A model generated the notes under the pieces. That model was not told the DNA's origin, did not search any database, and was given only the letters and a program-made list of their open reading frames with translations. Shown in pieces: positions 33,197 to 44,653 of a stretch of 64,000 nucleotides of DNA (positions within the stretch are counted from its first letter, which is position 1; each line of letters starts with the position of its first letter). A program made the translations under genes and the position numbers. This DNA comes from Eudorina sp. 2006-703-Eu-15 (Eukaryota > Chlorophyta > Chlorophyceae > Chlamydomonadales > Volvocaceae). Where the stretch lies: positions 1,530,594 to 1,594,593 of the forward strand of contig BDSI01000009.1 of assembly GCA_003117195.1 (NCBI GenBank). The letters are read 5' to 3'.

Positions 33197-36100
33197 ATGT
33201 CCCCCTCAGTTTCCCCTGACCGACCCATGAAGAGGCCCAGGACAGAGAATGCGGAAGAAGAGCCGGATGCGGCCGCTGCCGCCGCAGCTACCTTGTCCAG
33301 CACGGGCAGCGACGGCGCCAGCGGTCCCCTGCGAAGACCGACGGCTGATCCGGGTCCGGAAGCGCTACCGGCCGCAGCCACACAGCCGTCGCCGCACAGA
33401 CTCCTGCAGGCGCAACCGGAGCCGGAGGCTCTGCCACCTCAGCAGCAGGCCTCCAAGTCTCCGCAGCTGCTCGTCAGGCAAAACTCATCACAGCCCCAGA
33501 CGCAGACTCCGACGCAGCAACAGCCGTCACAGAACCCCACCCAGCCCCCGTCGCAGTCGCAACCTCAGTCGCAGCCGCAACCTCAGTCGCAGTCGCAACC
33601 CCCGACGCAACCCCACCGGCAGCCCTTGCAGCCCCAGTCCGGCTCACAGCCACCGGCGTCCCTCCTCCCCAGCGGCGCGGTCGCTGTGCTGCCGACTGCG
33701 GTGCCGGCCTGGGCGCAGGACGCCCTCACGGGGGTCGACCCCTTCTGGCATCCCAAGGTATGGGGCGGGACCAATGGGGGTGTTGCGTGTTGCGAATCGT
33801 GTGTGCGGTTGGGGTTTTGGGGTTCTTGACGTGCGCTAATGAAGAGCTCATTGGAGCCATTGAAGTTGCAGCCAGGGTGTGGGCGACCTTTGAGTCCGCG
33901 GGCGTAGAAATGATGGTGATGTGGAAGGACGGAGCGCGGATTACGTCTGTGCGCGGTATTGGCATTGGTGTCATGCGCGCGCCCGGTATCATGCGCCCGC
34001 CAAATTGGTTAGAAGGTGCGGAGGTAGGGTGCAAATGGCTGTGACCGAGCCAGACAACCCCGGCGCGCTCGCGCGACCACGGCAGCATGTGGGACAGCTG
34101 ACTCCCATCCAGCCCCTGAACGCAGGGCGGCCAAACGCCCCACGCGCGCGGGTCGCTGACTCCTCGCGGCGCCGTGCGGCTGTCCCCCGCAGGAGACTCT
34201 GGCGGTGATCATCACGCAGCAAGCAGGTGAGTGGGGAGACCCGTGGGTCGCGGGGCCGCGGCTGGCCGCCGTGTGGCCCCTCGGGCAAGGACAGGCAGAC
34301 ATCCCGCCGTGGGTTCCGGCTTCCGCGGAGTTTCTGTCCGCTGTTTCTTGCTGGTCGGTTTTGTACCGCACATCCTCCCAGTCTTGTTCCTGACCGGCTT
34401 TGGAGAGGCTGCCCCAAGGGAAGCGTGCTGTCTTGCTCGGGTGTGGGGGCCGCCCCCACCCACGCGATGGTTCCGCCGGATGCATACATGATGCAAGATA
34501 CACCCCATGGTTGGTTCGTCCTGTAGGCCCAGCGCCCGGCACACACGGGCAGCTGCAGAGCGCCTCGGCGCTCTTCACCGTGTCGCCGTCAGCGCTGCAG
34601 GCGCTCGCGGAGAAGAAGGCGCAGGTGGGGCCGAGCTCAACCCAATTTTGTGGCAGGGACGATGAATCACGGCAGGGAGGATGGGCGTGCCCCAGGGCCC
34701 AACGGGACATGATTGCGTCGCCGAGCCAGGGATGAGCCGTCATCCAATGGGCGCCCATCCGAACCCAGGGGGCAGGCTTCGACAGGACGGTGGGGTTGGA
34801 GGGCGCGTCGGTGGGGATGGGGGGCGGGGGTGCGTCATCCGCAGGTGGCAGCTCCTTGTGAGTGCGGTGTGCCTGCTGCAGCTGGCTTTACTGCGATTAG
34901 TTGGCCCCTGGCGCCTTTACTGCGTTAGGTTGGCTCCTTGCGCCAACCTCAAGGGTTGTTATTTCGCGACTAAAGATTCTGCAACGTCGCATAAAGAGAT
35001 CCCTTGCGCACTTACGGCACGCTGCCACCTGTGACGCTGCTGCCTCGATTGGTTGGTAAAGTGGCCCTCCCGCCGCCCTCTGTGTCTGCAAACCCAGCTT
35101 GGATTTGCAGTAATAGGATGACCTGTCTGATGGCGATGTTTGTTGCGCTGATGATGTCGCAGGCCCGCCTCGTGTGCGTTCAACCCGGCGACGGCCCGCC
35201 GCGCCGCTGCCACTGGTACGGCGGTAGTTGTGTACTGCTCAACCAACGGCAGTTTGAAGTCCACAAGGAGGACCGGGTGCAGCTGCTGCTGGGGCCCAGC
35301 CAGGTGAGGCGACCCGGAGGGGGGGCTCTCTGCGAATTCATCAAAGCAGTGTAGCCCCGAGCGCAGTGCAGCGTGCGTCTATGCAGCAAGAAGCCCGCCC
35401 GAATCGCGCGTGTGTTTAGAGAAGAACCCGCGCGTGTGTGTGTGTGGTGTTGTAGGTCGTGTAGCCCTCTCTTCCGTCGCTACTGGTGAGCTGACCTGCG
35501 CCCTGCCCCCGCCTTAAGCCTTGAGGAACCCCCTCGCCCGCCCTGCACGCCCTCACCCCGGCTCCGTCGGCAGTCAGACCAGGCCGTGGACGTGTCGGCG
35601 GCCCTGGCCCGCGGCGTCAACCGCGTCACGCTGCTGTGGCCGATGGGCATCGCGGGCGCCGTGGCGGTACTCCGCCTCTGCGAGCCGCGCTCCGAGGCGG
35701 ACCTCCGCCGCTGCCTGGCGCCGCCCCTGCCGCTGGCGCAGGCGGTGGCGCAGGTGCGCGCCTACGTCGCCGGCGGCGACGACAGCGGCGCCGCCGCCGC
35801 AGGCAGCGCGGCAGGCGGAGAGACCACCACGCACCCGGCGCCCAAGACCCCGGTGGGAGCCGGTCCTGGGCCGCTCGGGACGACGGAGCATGACCCGGCA
35901 GCCGCCGGTGATCCGGCCACCGCGGCGGGGCCGGTGCCGGGGGCTGATGGTGAGGAGGCACTGGGCTGCGGCCCCGTGACCATATCGCTGCGCTGCCCGC
36001 TGCACGGCGGCCTGGTGTCGGCGCCCGCACACTTCGCCGCCACGGCGGCCGCCAACCCGCTGGCGTTCTTCGACGTGGGTGCGTTCCTGCAGATGGCGCG

Positions 36101-36853
36101 GGGGAGCGGCAGCTGGATGTGTCCGGCCAGCGGCCGCCTGGGAGACCTGGGGGACCTGAGGGTGAGTTGTGGGGCTGGATGTGCTGGTCGGGCGGGTGGG
36201 GGGCGGGTGGGGGTGGGGGTGGATCGCGGGCGTGTCCGGGGCGTCGGGAGGCAGGCAGGAGCTGCGCGTGGTGTGAAGTGCCCGTTGTGTCCTTCTGGAG
36301 GTTACCGGTACCCTCTAACCCTTGGCCCTCATGGGCCTTTTCCCGAACCGCCGCAAGAACTGTTCTTTTTGTATGTCACTGTTACAAGGTGGACCTTAGT
36401 CCCGACCGGGCGTTCCAACAGGCCCAGACAGCTCGTAGGCGCCTCATCGCATCAACGCCCACCCACGACTGCGCACATCACTGGGAAGGGGGGGTCGTGC
36501 AGCCATACCGGCCAACGCACCAGGTTTCTGGCACGCCAGGATTCGAACCATCATTTCCTTCCCCCGCGCGACTCATTCTCCGCCTCCTCCCCCAACCCCC
36601 GCAGCCCCACGCTTTCCTGACGGCGGTGCTGCGCACCCTGGACCATAACGGCGTCCGCAGCCGCGTGGAGGCCATCGAGGTGGCGCCTTGCGGCGGCTGG
36701 AGGCCCAAGGATAGTCGTCTGCCCTTCCTGTCGGCCCTGGAGGGGGGCTCCGACGACCCGGCGGGTCGGCCGCCACCGACCTTCGATCCAAGATTGTTGG
36801 ATCCCGAGGAGGCGGAGGACGGGCGGGATGTGGTGGACCTCACAGACGATTGA
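33197..36853 (+). CDS. SIZ1: SIZ/PIAS-type SUMO E3 ligase homologue with degenerate SP-RING
   Basis: Six exons join in phase: 33197-33757, 34193-34226, 34527-34624, 35163-35303, 35574-36161 and 36605-36853, giving 556 residues. SIZ/PIAS proteins promote SUMO transfer from UBC9, mostly in the nucleus. Residues 1-175 are Gln/Pro-rich. DPFW (181-184) begins a block that follows plant SIZ1; the PINIT-like region runs from about 205 to 410 with GVNRVTLL, interrupted by an Ala/Gly insert. The SP-RING is recognised by LRCPLHGG (419 on), AFFD, WMCP and the trailing VEAIEVAPCGGWRPK. The ligand positions read Ala438, Pro440, Cys461 and Ser464 where C, H, C, C are expected. The tail VVDLTDD is a typical SUMO-interacting motif. 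No SAP or PHD domain is seen. ATG 33197 is the first in-frame methionine. Confidence 0.8.
36378..36575 (-). mobile_element. SINE-like element, copy 2, in intron 5 of the SIZ homologue
   Basis: On the minus strand it carries GGTTCGAATCCTGGCGTGCC (B-box-like), then the same body as copy 1 (TTGGCCGGTATGGCTGCA, GATGAGGCGCCTACGAG, CCCGGTCGGGACT) and ends in TTGTAACAG near 36378. It is shorter than copy 1 at its head. It lies in the intron between exons 5 and 6, opposite in sense to the host gene, and ends just before the acceptor region. Confidence 0.65.
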
Positions 36854-38381
36854 CTGACCGGCCGATTGGCTGAATTGACTGATCCAGGGAAGCGGATTGT
36901 GGGGCGCAGAGCTGGACACGTGGCGTGTTGGCGGCGAGGGTGGGTGCTGTGGGGGAGGAGGGGCTGTGGTACCTAGATGACGCAGCGGTGGTAAGTTGGG
37001 CTGGTTCAGAGCGCGGGCCGGAGGGGGACGGTGGTTGGGGGGTCGATGTCCTTGGTACGATGCGGGTGCGCGGGGTGTGGGCTGGGAAGTGTGAGACGGT
37101 CACCGCTGCGCTAGGCCGAGGTGGGCGACACAAACGCTGCGGCCGGGTGCCGGTTCCGGTCAGTTGGGGGATGATTGTACGGTGTACGATGGGCCAGCGG
37201 GCCGTCAGGGCGTTGTTGACAAGCGTGCCAAAGCAGGCTATTTGGGAACTGCTGCCAGCAATTGCCTTCGCGATGGAGGACCGGATCCGCGGTGATGATG
37301 GGCGGGTTGCGGCGGTCGGTGGGCGTATGGCGCGATGAGGGCAGGCTGGGTTGGCAGGAGTAATAAGAGCAGGTGGCCGCCGCCGACGGCCCGGAGCGGG
37401 CCATCACCCAACGCAGCCCGCCGAGGCACCACAGACGATGAGGAGAGAGCGCGGGTGGACATGGCAGGTGGCGATTCAAATGCATGGCATGCAAGAGGCA
37501 TGTAGAGCACTCCGATGCTCATACGTCTTGATTCCCAGCAGTGTTGTGTAGTACTGCTGCCGTTAGCTCGTCATGTCCGTCACACGACAAGCATCCTGAG
37601 AATCGTGTTCAGAAATGGCGCATGTCTGGCAGTTTTCCAACGCGTCCGTCGACCTTCATCGTGCTAAGCATCGGGCGGTGCGAACGTGCAACTAGGAATC
37701 ACCGTCAAACGCGCGGACCAGTAGCGAAATTACTGCACTGCCATTCATCGTTATGCGCGCCTTTGAGACCAATCGGGTCCTCTACACCATTTTCACATAC
37801 GGTAACAATCACAAAGCAAGCGAAGTGGACCCCCGTTGAACGAACGGCGACGGCGGGTACCTCAAACCTCCCATAAGGAACCTGTGACGCGCAACAGATG
37901 TTACAGCATTTTAGGGACCAGCATCCGCCGCAACAGGATACTGATAACTGATGTCGGCAACCAAATTACAAACGAATCAAGCGTTCAATTACCGACCAGA
38001 CCACCCACAGCTCCTTGCACCATTTCCCTATGACACACGCACGTCCCATACACATTTGCACGCTTACCATCACGTCGCATCAGTAACATAGCAGAACTGC
38101 TACAGACGCGACTACAACATCCCGCACAAGTCAGAGGTTGCCTCAAACCAAAGATCTAAGTTGTCTGTCAGGCACGCCTGTAACCCCCACACCCTGCCCC
38201 TATCTAATATCAGGTTGGTAAGCCTCGGGCTACGGGACAGCGACAAGCCTCCGCCCTGCGCTACGGGATAGCCCCCTGCCTCCGCATTGCGCTGAGGCGC
38301 CCTGCCCGGCGACTGCTCAGCCAGGTCAAGCCCCAGCTATCAGTCGAAGTGGGGCCCTTGCGTCGGAAACTTCCCAGGCGT
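36854..38381. other. Convergent 3' region between the SIZ homologue and COX5C
   Basis: No gene seen. TTACA at 37901-37905 is a good TGTAA signal for COX5C, about 480 bases past its stop. The first plus-strand TGTAA after the SIZ stop is at 38179-38183; if used, the two transcripts would overlap tail to tail by about 280 bases. 37111-37494 stays open on the minus strand for 127 codons but looks non-coding. Confidence 0.5.
37901..37905 (-). terminator. TGTAA poly(A) signal of COX5C
   Basis: TTACA on the plus strand, about 480 bases past the COX5C stop and the first in that direction. Confidence 0.6.
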
Positions 38382-38886
38382 TTACTTCAGCAACTCCTCC
38401 TCCAACTGCTTGTACTTCTCCTGGATAGCCTGCTGACGCGCAGCCTCCTCGCGCTTCTCACGGCGAGCCATGTCGGCATAGTACTGCGCGATGTACCGCT
38501 TCTCGTTCCAGTGCCATGTCTGTAAGCAAGCAAACATTCCAACGCCCCAAATGCGGCATATCATTCGTAAGGAAGCCAGCTCTGATGCCAGGGGCTGACA
38601 ATTTATCGCTGATGGCTCCGGTTCCGAAACGAGCTCAGGGGAGCACGTTTTTTCCTCATCGCAGCCTCTGATAAGATACGTTACACCTGGACCTCCTTGC
38701 AAAACCAAACTTTTGTCAGCGTCCCAAACCCACCTTCCAGGCAAAGCTCAAGCCCAGGCCCACGGTCATCGCGATAGCAACATGCTTGCTGAAGCCAAAA
38801 TGCTTGGAGGCACCCTCGCCGAACTTGATGTACTCAACAGGCGCAAAAACGGCCTTCGGCACGGCCTCAGCGACTGGTTGGGACAT
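38382..38886 (-). CDS. COX5C: Cytochrome c oxidase subunit 5C-like protein (mitochondrial complex IV)
   Basis: Two minus-strand exons, 38886-38734 and 38519-38382, join in phase and give 96 residues. ATG 38886 opens MSQPVAEAVPKAVFAPVEY. One hydrophobic segment (about residues 33-49, VAIAMTVGLGLSFAW) is followed by KTWHWNEKRYIAQYYAD, matching the plant COX5C pattern of a single inner-membrane helix ending in W-K-x-x-H-W-N-E-x-R. Plant COX5C is about 64 residues; this one has a longer N-terminus and an added charged tail ending in EKYKQLEEELLK, as expected for a green algal form. The donor is GTGGGT and the acceptor TTACAG. The poly(A) signal TGTAA (minus strand) is at 37901-37905. COX5C is related to animal COX6C and is a non-catalytic subunit. 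Confidence 0.75.
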
Positions 38887-39664
38887 TATTGCGGGCCTGG
38901 TGACAACAACGGTGCAGCACGTTAGCTAATGGCAAGCTACGTGACGGGTCGCCTTACTACACCCTGTGCAACTACTATCTGAAGTCCGAGTTGGTTGCGT
39001 AAGTGCAGAAGGGTCCCCTGGAGCATAGTGCTCCCCGAAATGTATCGTGTCCCCTGAGTGAAATAAAGCAATAAGTTGCATAATCACATGGTTTAATCTA
39101 GTGTCCAAGGTGCAATTGAAGCGCCCTCTATAAGTATTGATAATTAGATGTACCAACACCGCGAGGCGCAGTCGATCTGCAGCGCAATATTATGAGTTAA
39201 TAACATCCATATGATTGTATCTATAATGATGGAGATGGGAGCCATAGATGATCACACGAATATTGATGTGCTGAACCGCGGGACGGTATGCATAGTAAGG
39301 ATGGCTTTGCAGAACGCCGTCTCACTTACTGCACATCACAATCGCATGACCGTTGAGTATTTTGTATCACTTCCGCCTCGAAGTAGACATCTTGGCTTAC
39401 AGACTTGAAATCACAGCCCTACAGCCTTGTCGCGGGGCATCCCACCACCTCCAGGCTCCAGCCACCTCCCACAGCCCTTCCCATCCATAACACTCTCTGT
39501 TCGTCTCCTGTGCGATTGAGAGCTGCTGGGTCCTGGAGATTTCGTGTACCCATCACCCCCAATCGCTGTAACCCCCTACCAGCACAGCACAGCCCGGACC
39601 AGGCACTCTCACATACCACCTCTCACAGACCCCACCTCACAGGTCCTTGCAGTCCTGGCACTGA
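38887..39664. other. COX5C promoter side and intergenic DNA
   Basis: 39000-39400 is low in GC with no gene. TTACA at 39397-39401 could serve as a minus-strand poly(A) signal for the thioredoxin-like gene. 39410-39660 is a C/A-rich stretch without open frames of interest. Confidence 0.45.
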
Positions 39665-40330
39665 ACGATAAATGGTCGGGTGCACCGGGTTCAACACCCA
39701 CGAGGAAAGTCCAAGCAACAAGGCGAGAATCCGACGCACAATCTTTTCGCCATGCCGTGGTATCAATGGATGCCGATCCAAGCGCCCAACGCGATCGGTC
39801 GACACGTCAAATTCCCGGTACTTGAGCACAAAAAGCCGAGCGTACTCGCGGAACAGCGAGCAACTCAGCGCACCACAAAAGAACCGCACGCATGCATGCT
39901 TATTGCCGACTCAGCCGCAACGACCTCTCATCTGTCTTTGGCGAGGAAAACCGTTATCTGTGGGTTACCTCCCAAACATACGCGGCAGTTATGAATCCGC
40001 CGATGCTCGGGGTAAAACCGAGACCTGGCGCCGTTGGTCCTTATCCCGTGGGAGACGGCGGACCGGTCCAGCAGCTACGCCGACTCCCCACCAAACCGCC
40101 CCTCGCGAAGGGCGCGGCCTGCGAACGCCCCATGTGCCGCCTGTCTTATTGCTCCGACATCTTCGCGGCACTGCCAACCTCTTGCTTCTTCCTCCCCGCA
40201 GCGTCAATCGTCCACGAGCAGTCATCAGCCAACTGATTGGGCTGTGTCGCACAAACATGAAACGGGCTGTGATGAGAACATGTCCGTTGCGACCTCGACG
40301 ACGCGATTACGCATCCCCTAGGCACGCGCC
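39665..40330 (+). ncRNA. Candidate structured RNA with an RNase P/MRP CR-I-like element
   Basis: 39702-39712 reads GAGGAAAGTCC, identical to the universally conserved CR-I core of bacterial-type RNase P RNA and close to the MRP equivalent. It is preceded by a small hairpin (GGGTG 39679-39683 with CACCC 39695-39699), the place where helix P3 would be. Downstream are further short helices (for example CTCGG at 40004-40008 with CCGAG at 40016-40020) and GTGATGAGAACATGTCC near 40269, a little like the CR-IV context, but I found no good CR-V. The boundaries and the family are guesses. The region could simply be 3' UTR of the minus-strand thioredoxin-like gene. Confidence 0.2.
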
Positions 40331-40775
40331 GCGCACAACCGAAGGCATCCTCTTTTCTTTCCGCTTCCACCCCCAACACACACCGTTATTGCTCTTGGAA
40401 CAAGTCACGTCAACCGCGTGAGTGCACCTCCCTCCCCTCCCATTTTCACACCCACGCTTAGAACCACGCGCTGCTGATGCAAACACAGCACACATGCACA
40501 ACACTCAACAAAGTAATCATCTCCCATCACCTCAAATCATCCTGCACCAAGCCAAAAATGCAATCCTGCTTAGCCAGGAAACCCTCCACGCACCAGTCCT
40601 CACGGATCCGCCCCCAGCACCCTCTGCAATGTTCACAGCTCCGCGCACCGAAAGCCATACCATTCAAAATCCCTGCTACAGACTTTCAAGGGAAAAGCAG
40701 CTCGACACACTCCACATTCCCTCGCCGCACTCGCGGCGGCCCTGCTCGAGGCCAGTGGGTGCGCCAGTCCACCCT

Positions 40776-42744
40776 TCACCCCACCACCGTGGGGGTGTCC
40801 GCCAACGGATGCAGCTCCGCCTCGTCCTCCATGGAGCGCGAAGCGAACGCCTGCGCCGCGGCCGCCTCCTCGGGGTGCAGCTCCGGATGGGCGATGATGG
40901 CGGGGAACTCCGCCAGCCCCGGGGTGGGCTCCAGGGAGCAGAACGGTGAACTGAAGTTCTCCAGCGCGTCCTGGAGGTCAGGGCCGAGGGGGACGCCAGG
41001 CAGCTAACCAAGGCGATGTGCTTGTCAACTGCGTGCCCACGGCGCCGTCTTTTGCGTTTACTTAACACAATGTCCGAACCGACCGGCGGGTATGATCGCG
41101 GGAGGGTGGGTGACCCGGTTGCGAGGGGGTAGGATTTCAACACCCCAACGACAGACGCGCACAGCAGACAGCACCCCCCGGGCAATGTAATGGGCCATCG
41201 TGACAGCCACCCATGTACCCCAACTCACCCTGAACAACTGCAGCTTGGAGATGGTGCAGCTGAAGGCGGCCACCCGCCCCTCGGCCCCGCGGTAAAAGTG
41301 GAAGAAGGGCAGCACTGCGCGGGCCACGGGCGATAACACGGAATTAAAAGATGGCGCGGCTGACCAAGCGCAAGGGCCCCGGAGCCGCAATTCACGTCTC
41401 GGGCTACGGCAGCATATGCAGGGGGGCCGGCGATCATCGCGACAACATTACCGGCCCGAGCCCGAGCCGGTTGGAAGCATTCGATCTGCAACCCAAACAC
41501 ACCTTTCACGGACAGGGTCCTGCAGGCGTCCCGGTTGTCGTCGAAATTGACCTTCAAGAAGAGAATGTCCGGATCCTCAGCCACGATCTTGCAGATCTGT
41601 GGCGACCAGACGCAGACGCACGGCAACCGGAAACGCAGGGGGGATCAACATGTGAATGACAACAGGGCAGCCGACGATATAAGACACTTGCGATACAGTG
41701 TTTCCTTGCGGGGTTTCTCCTGCCTCCGACGCCTTCATTTGGGAGCTCCTCCCACATGGCGCCAGTGCAGCGTCACGAAAAGGGTTGGCCGTCGGGCGGC
41801 GGGCACCTCAGCCCCAGGGATACACGACACCTAGGGCCCTGGGACAGGGGTGTCCGGAGGCAGGGGCCCCAGCGGGGGGTCGCAACATGCGGGTTGCCGG
41901 CCCTTGCCTCATGTCCACATATATGGCACACACCCTCTTGGTGGAGGTCGCGCGCGGGGGCGCGGGCTGACGGACCGGCGCCCCTAACGACGCACTTCTG
42001 CTGCGGACCGCCTCACCTTGGGGAACAAAGCCCGGCACGCGTTGCACCACCTGCGGCGTCATCAAGGGCAGGAGGGGCGCGCGGCGCGGATGCAGGAGGA
42101 GCTCGGCGGTTGGGACGCAAGCACGCAACCCACATGTAAGGATATGAGACACACTTTGTGGACGAGGCGTGCTCAACGACAGCAGCAGCAACAGCGGCAA
42201 CGCCGCCTGCCCTAGGCCTCAGAATCAGCCAGCCTCTCCACCCGCCCGCCTCGCTGCCCGCTTCCGAGGAGACCCCCGACGACTCACTGCGCATAGAATT
42301 CCACAATCACCAAACGATCCCCCGCGTCCGCCAGCTCATTGACCAGTTCCTGGATAGAGTTGATGTCCTGCAGAATTGGCGGGTTCGTGGAGGTGCAGTC
42401 GTCGTCAAAGAGCGGAGCGGGTACGTCAACAATCGCGACCAGTTGCCTGTTGACCCAAATCGGTGGTGGCTGACCGCCACACTCGTTTTGGGGCAACTGG
42501 CTTTGCGCAGCAAGGAAAGGTCGTTCTGGTCCTGGGCAACTACGGAGGCGTGCTGTGCGTCCCGCGACGCCGATGGGAGGGGACGCCTGGGGAAGCTCGG
42601 GTGGTCAACCCAGGTGAGAGTTCGGTCATCCGGGGAATACCCGCCCTCCCGCCCTCGCGCCAAGCACGCCTGACCTTCATGTTGGGAGGGTTGTCCTTAA
42701 GCCACCAAGGCTCGCCGTTACTCCGGCCTGCCCGACAGATGCCA
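40776..42744 (-). CDS. Chloroplast ACHT/TRXL-type thioredoxin-like protein (5' end unresolved)
   Basis: Minus-strand exons in transcript order: one ending at 42675 (GEPWWLKDNPPNMK; start about 42727 or 42744), 42367-42288, 42050-42017, 41596-41503, 41314-41229 and 40970-40776. All joins are in phase. The thioredoxin fold has the active site WCNACRALFPK, then PDILFLKVNFDDNRDACRTL and VLPFFHFYRGAEGRVAAF. The WW lead-in and the FFHFYRGA block are typical of plastid atypical Cys-His-rich thioredoxins, which pass redox signals in the stroma and oxidise or reduce target disulfides. The exon split inside the active site (Q|W) is clear: the donor GTGAGT follows CA. The C-terminal about 64 residues form an acidic, Ala-rich tail absent from most family members. 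The transit-peptide exon should lie between about 42800 and 43200, where GTAAGA at about 43137 is a candidate donor. Confidence 0.78.
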
Positions 42745-43190
42745 GCTGTGGGTTCACAAGGCGAACGGGCCCCGGACGCGTCACAGCCGTCAACAGTTGG
42801 GCCTTGCATGCAACTGCAATTGTGTCATATGGCAATTGTATAATCCTTTCAGGCATGGAAACCTGCGTGCAGCACGTATGCGGCCCGCGCCACCCTTGCT
42901 GATTTTGATGAACAACGCCCTTCGCGTCCGGCGCCAAGATGGACGAGCAACTAGGTACAATGGGTCCTATTCTTTTGGGTTCAGGACCGTGCTGTCCTGT
43001 TACGCCCCGCGAACGCACCTGGCGCAGTCCGCGATTGTGGCCGTGCAACAGGACTGCGCAGTGCACCCGACAAAGTTGGGATTAGCAATCATGTAATTGG
43101 TCGTGACGATTATACACCCATCTTAGCACAATAACATCTTACCCAGCATCCTGGCCCAGAACTCGGCGTGCGCCCGGCAGGGTCACTCCT

Positions 43191-44653
43191 GGGTGATGGC
43201 GCGCCTTGGGAACCGCCCGTGGCTCACCGACGCACGCAAACGGGCAAAGCGGCTTCAAAGATCGCTGAAGGCCGTGCATTTGCGCGCGTTGCTACCCAAG
43301 ACGGATAGGGTTGAGTCAAGCCTTACGGCGAAATTGCACAGGTTTCAATTGCCCCGTGGTTTTATTTTATTTTATTGTTATTAGATGTAAGTTTACGCAG
43401 AGCTACAATGTTATGATAAACGCGTGTACACTTGTTGCAGGCCGGCGATGACGCACCGAACAAAAGTTCGTTGCAAGTCTGGTTCATCGGGGCCGCAGGC
43501 ATGTCTCTGTGCTCCAGTGAACGGTCAGTGCAAAGATATATTCGTCAGGTTTAATAGTTTGCATGTCATGAGTCAAAAATCCAGCCTGCCTCTCTCGACT
43601 CTTATGATAAATTGCGTGCCACCCTCACCGTGGGTGTCTGATAATGATTCGGGCATAGCAATTGTTGTAAATTGCAGGTCTACGGGCAACGCCGAATAGG
43701 CGGGATAGCGCCTGCAACATTTCAGCCACTGATATCCTGCTGATATATCGAAGGCGTGGCTTTCCAATAAGGTTAGGGCACCTGCGAAGCCTAGGTGGCA
43801 ACGCGACCGGGTGTTGCGATCAACGCGACCGGTGTACCGTACGTCAAGCCGCAACGCAGAGCACGCAGACAACATTCGAATGGTGTCCGTGCTGTATGAC
43901 CTATCGCAACCACATTTTATTACGTGAATTAATAATTACAGGGTCTCTGGGTCCCTAACACCCTTGGCCCCAGCCCTAGCAGCTGGATAGATCGGACAGA
44001 TTAACGAAATCCCCGCTCATAAAAACGGACAACCGCATTTCCTCTTCAAGTTGGAAACCGTTTATCATTGTCCAAGGCTTGCCTTCCTTTGAATCCTCGC
44101 CGTTGAGGTCTAACTTGCGAACTGCGTGATTGCCCTACCAGTACGATACCAGACGGCATCCACGACGTTTGCATGGCCCACTTGAACACGTCGTGTCCAT
44201 ACTGCTTAGTCCCTGTCACAACAGGTCGGCAGCAGTCTCGCCGTCGCCGCCTGCACGCTCCCCCTCTTCGTTCCGCCAAAGATGGCCAAGCTAGCGACCG
44301 AGGGCCGGCCCGTAGCCACATGCAGCTCCCCTGCCCGCACGGCTGCTTTCCCTTCGGCCTCTCTCTCTCTCTCTCTCTGTCTCCACCGGGCTCATGATGG
44401 TCGCCGGCTGGTGACCATCATGGGGACGTTGCCTAAAACCCACCACCCACCACCCACCCACCCACCCGCCCCAAACCCGTTTCACGCGCTTAGCTCCTCG
44501 CTTGAGAGGTTGAGCGCTTCAGCCCCGCTATGAAAAAAAAGCATCATAAAGAAAATGCCGCTTCTATGAAAGGTGCCAGTTGTACTCCTAGCACCGCCAT
44601 CGTGGCACCACACTCCGTAACCCACGCCGCGGCCAGGCGGGCTGCCGGTCCCG
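43191..44653. other. Intergenic region and 3' UTR of the methyltransferase gene
   Basis: TTACA at 43936-43940 is a TGTAA signal for the minus-strand methyltransferase, about 715 bases beyond its stop. 44361-44381 is a CT repeat and 44435-44472 a CCACC repeat. 43200-43900 probably includes the promoter of the thioredoxin-like gene. No coding sequence is seen. Confidence 0.5.
43936..43940 (-). terminator. TGTAA poly(A) signal of the methyltransferase gene
   Basis: TTACA on the plus strand in low-GC sequence, about 715 bases past the methyltransferase stop. Confidence 0.5.
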
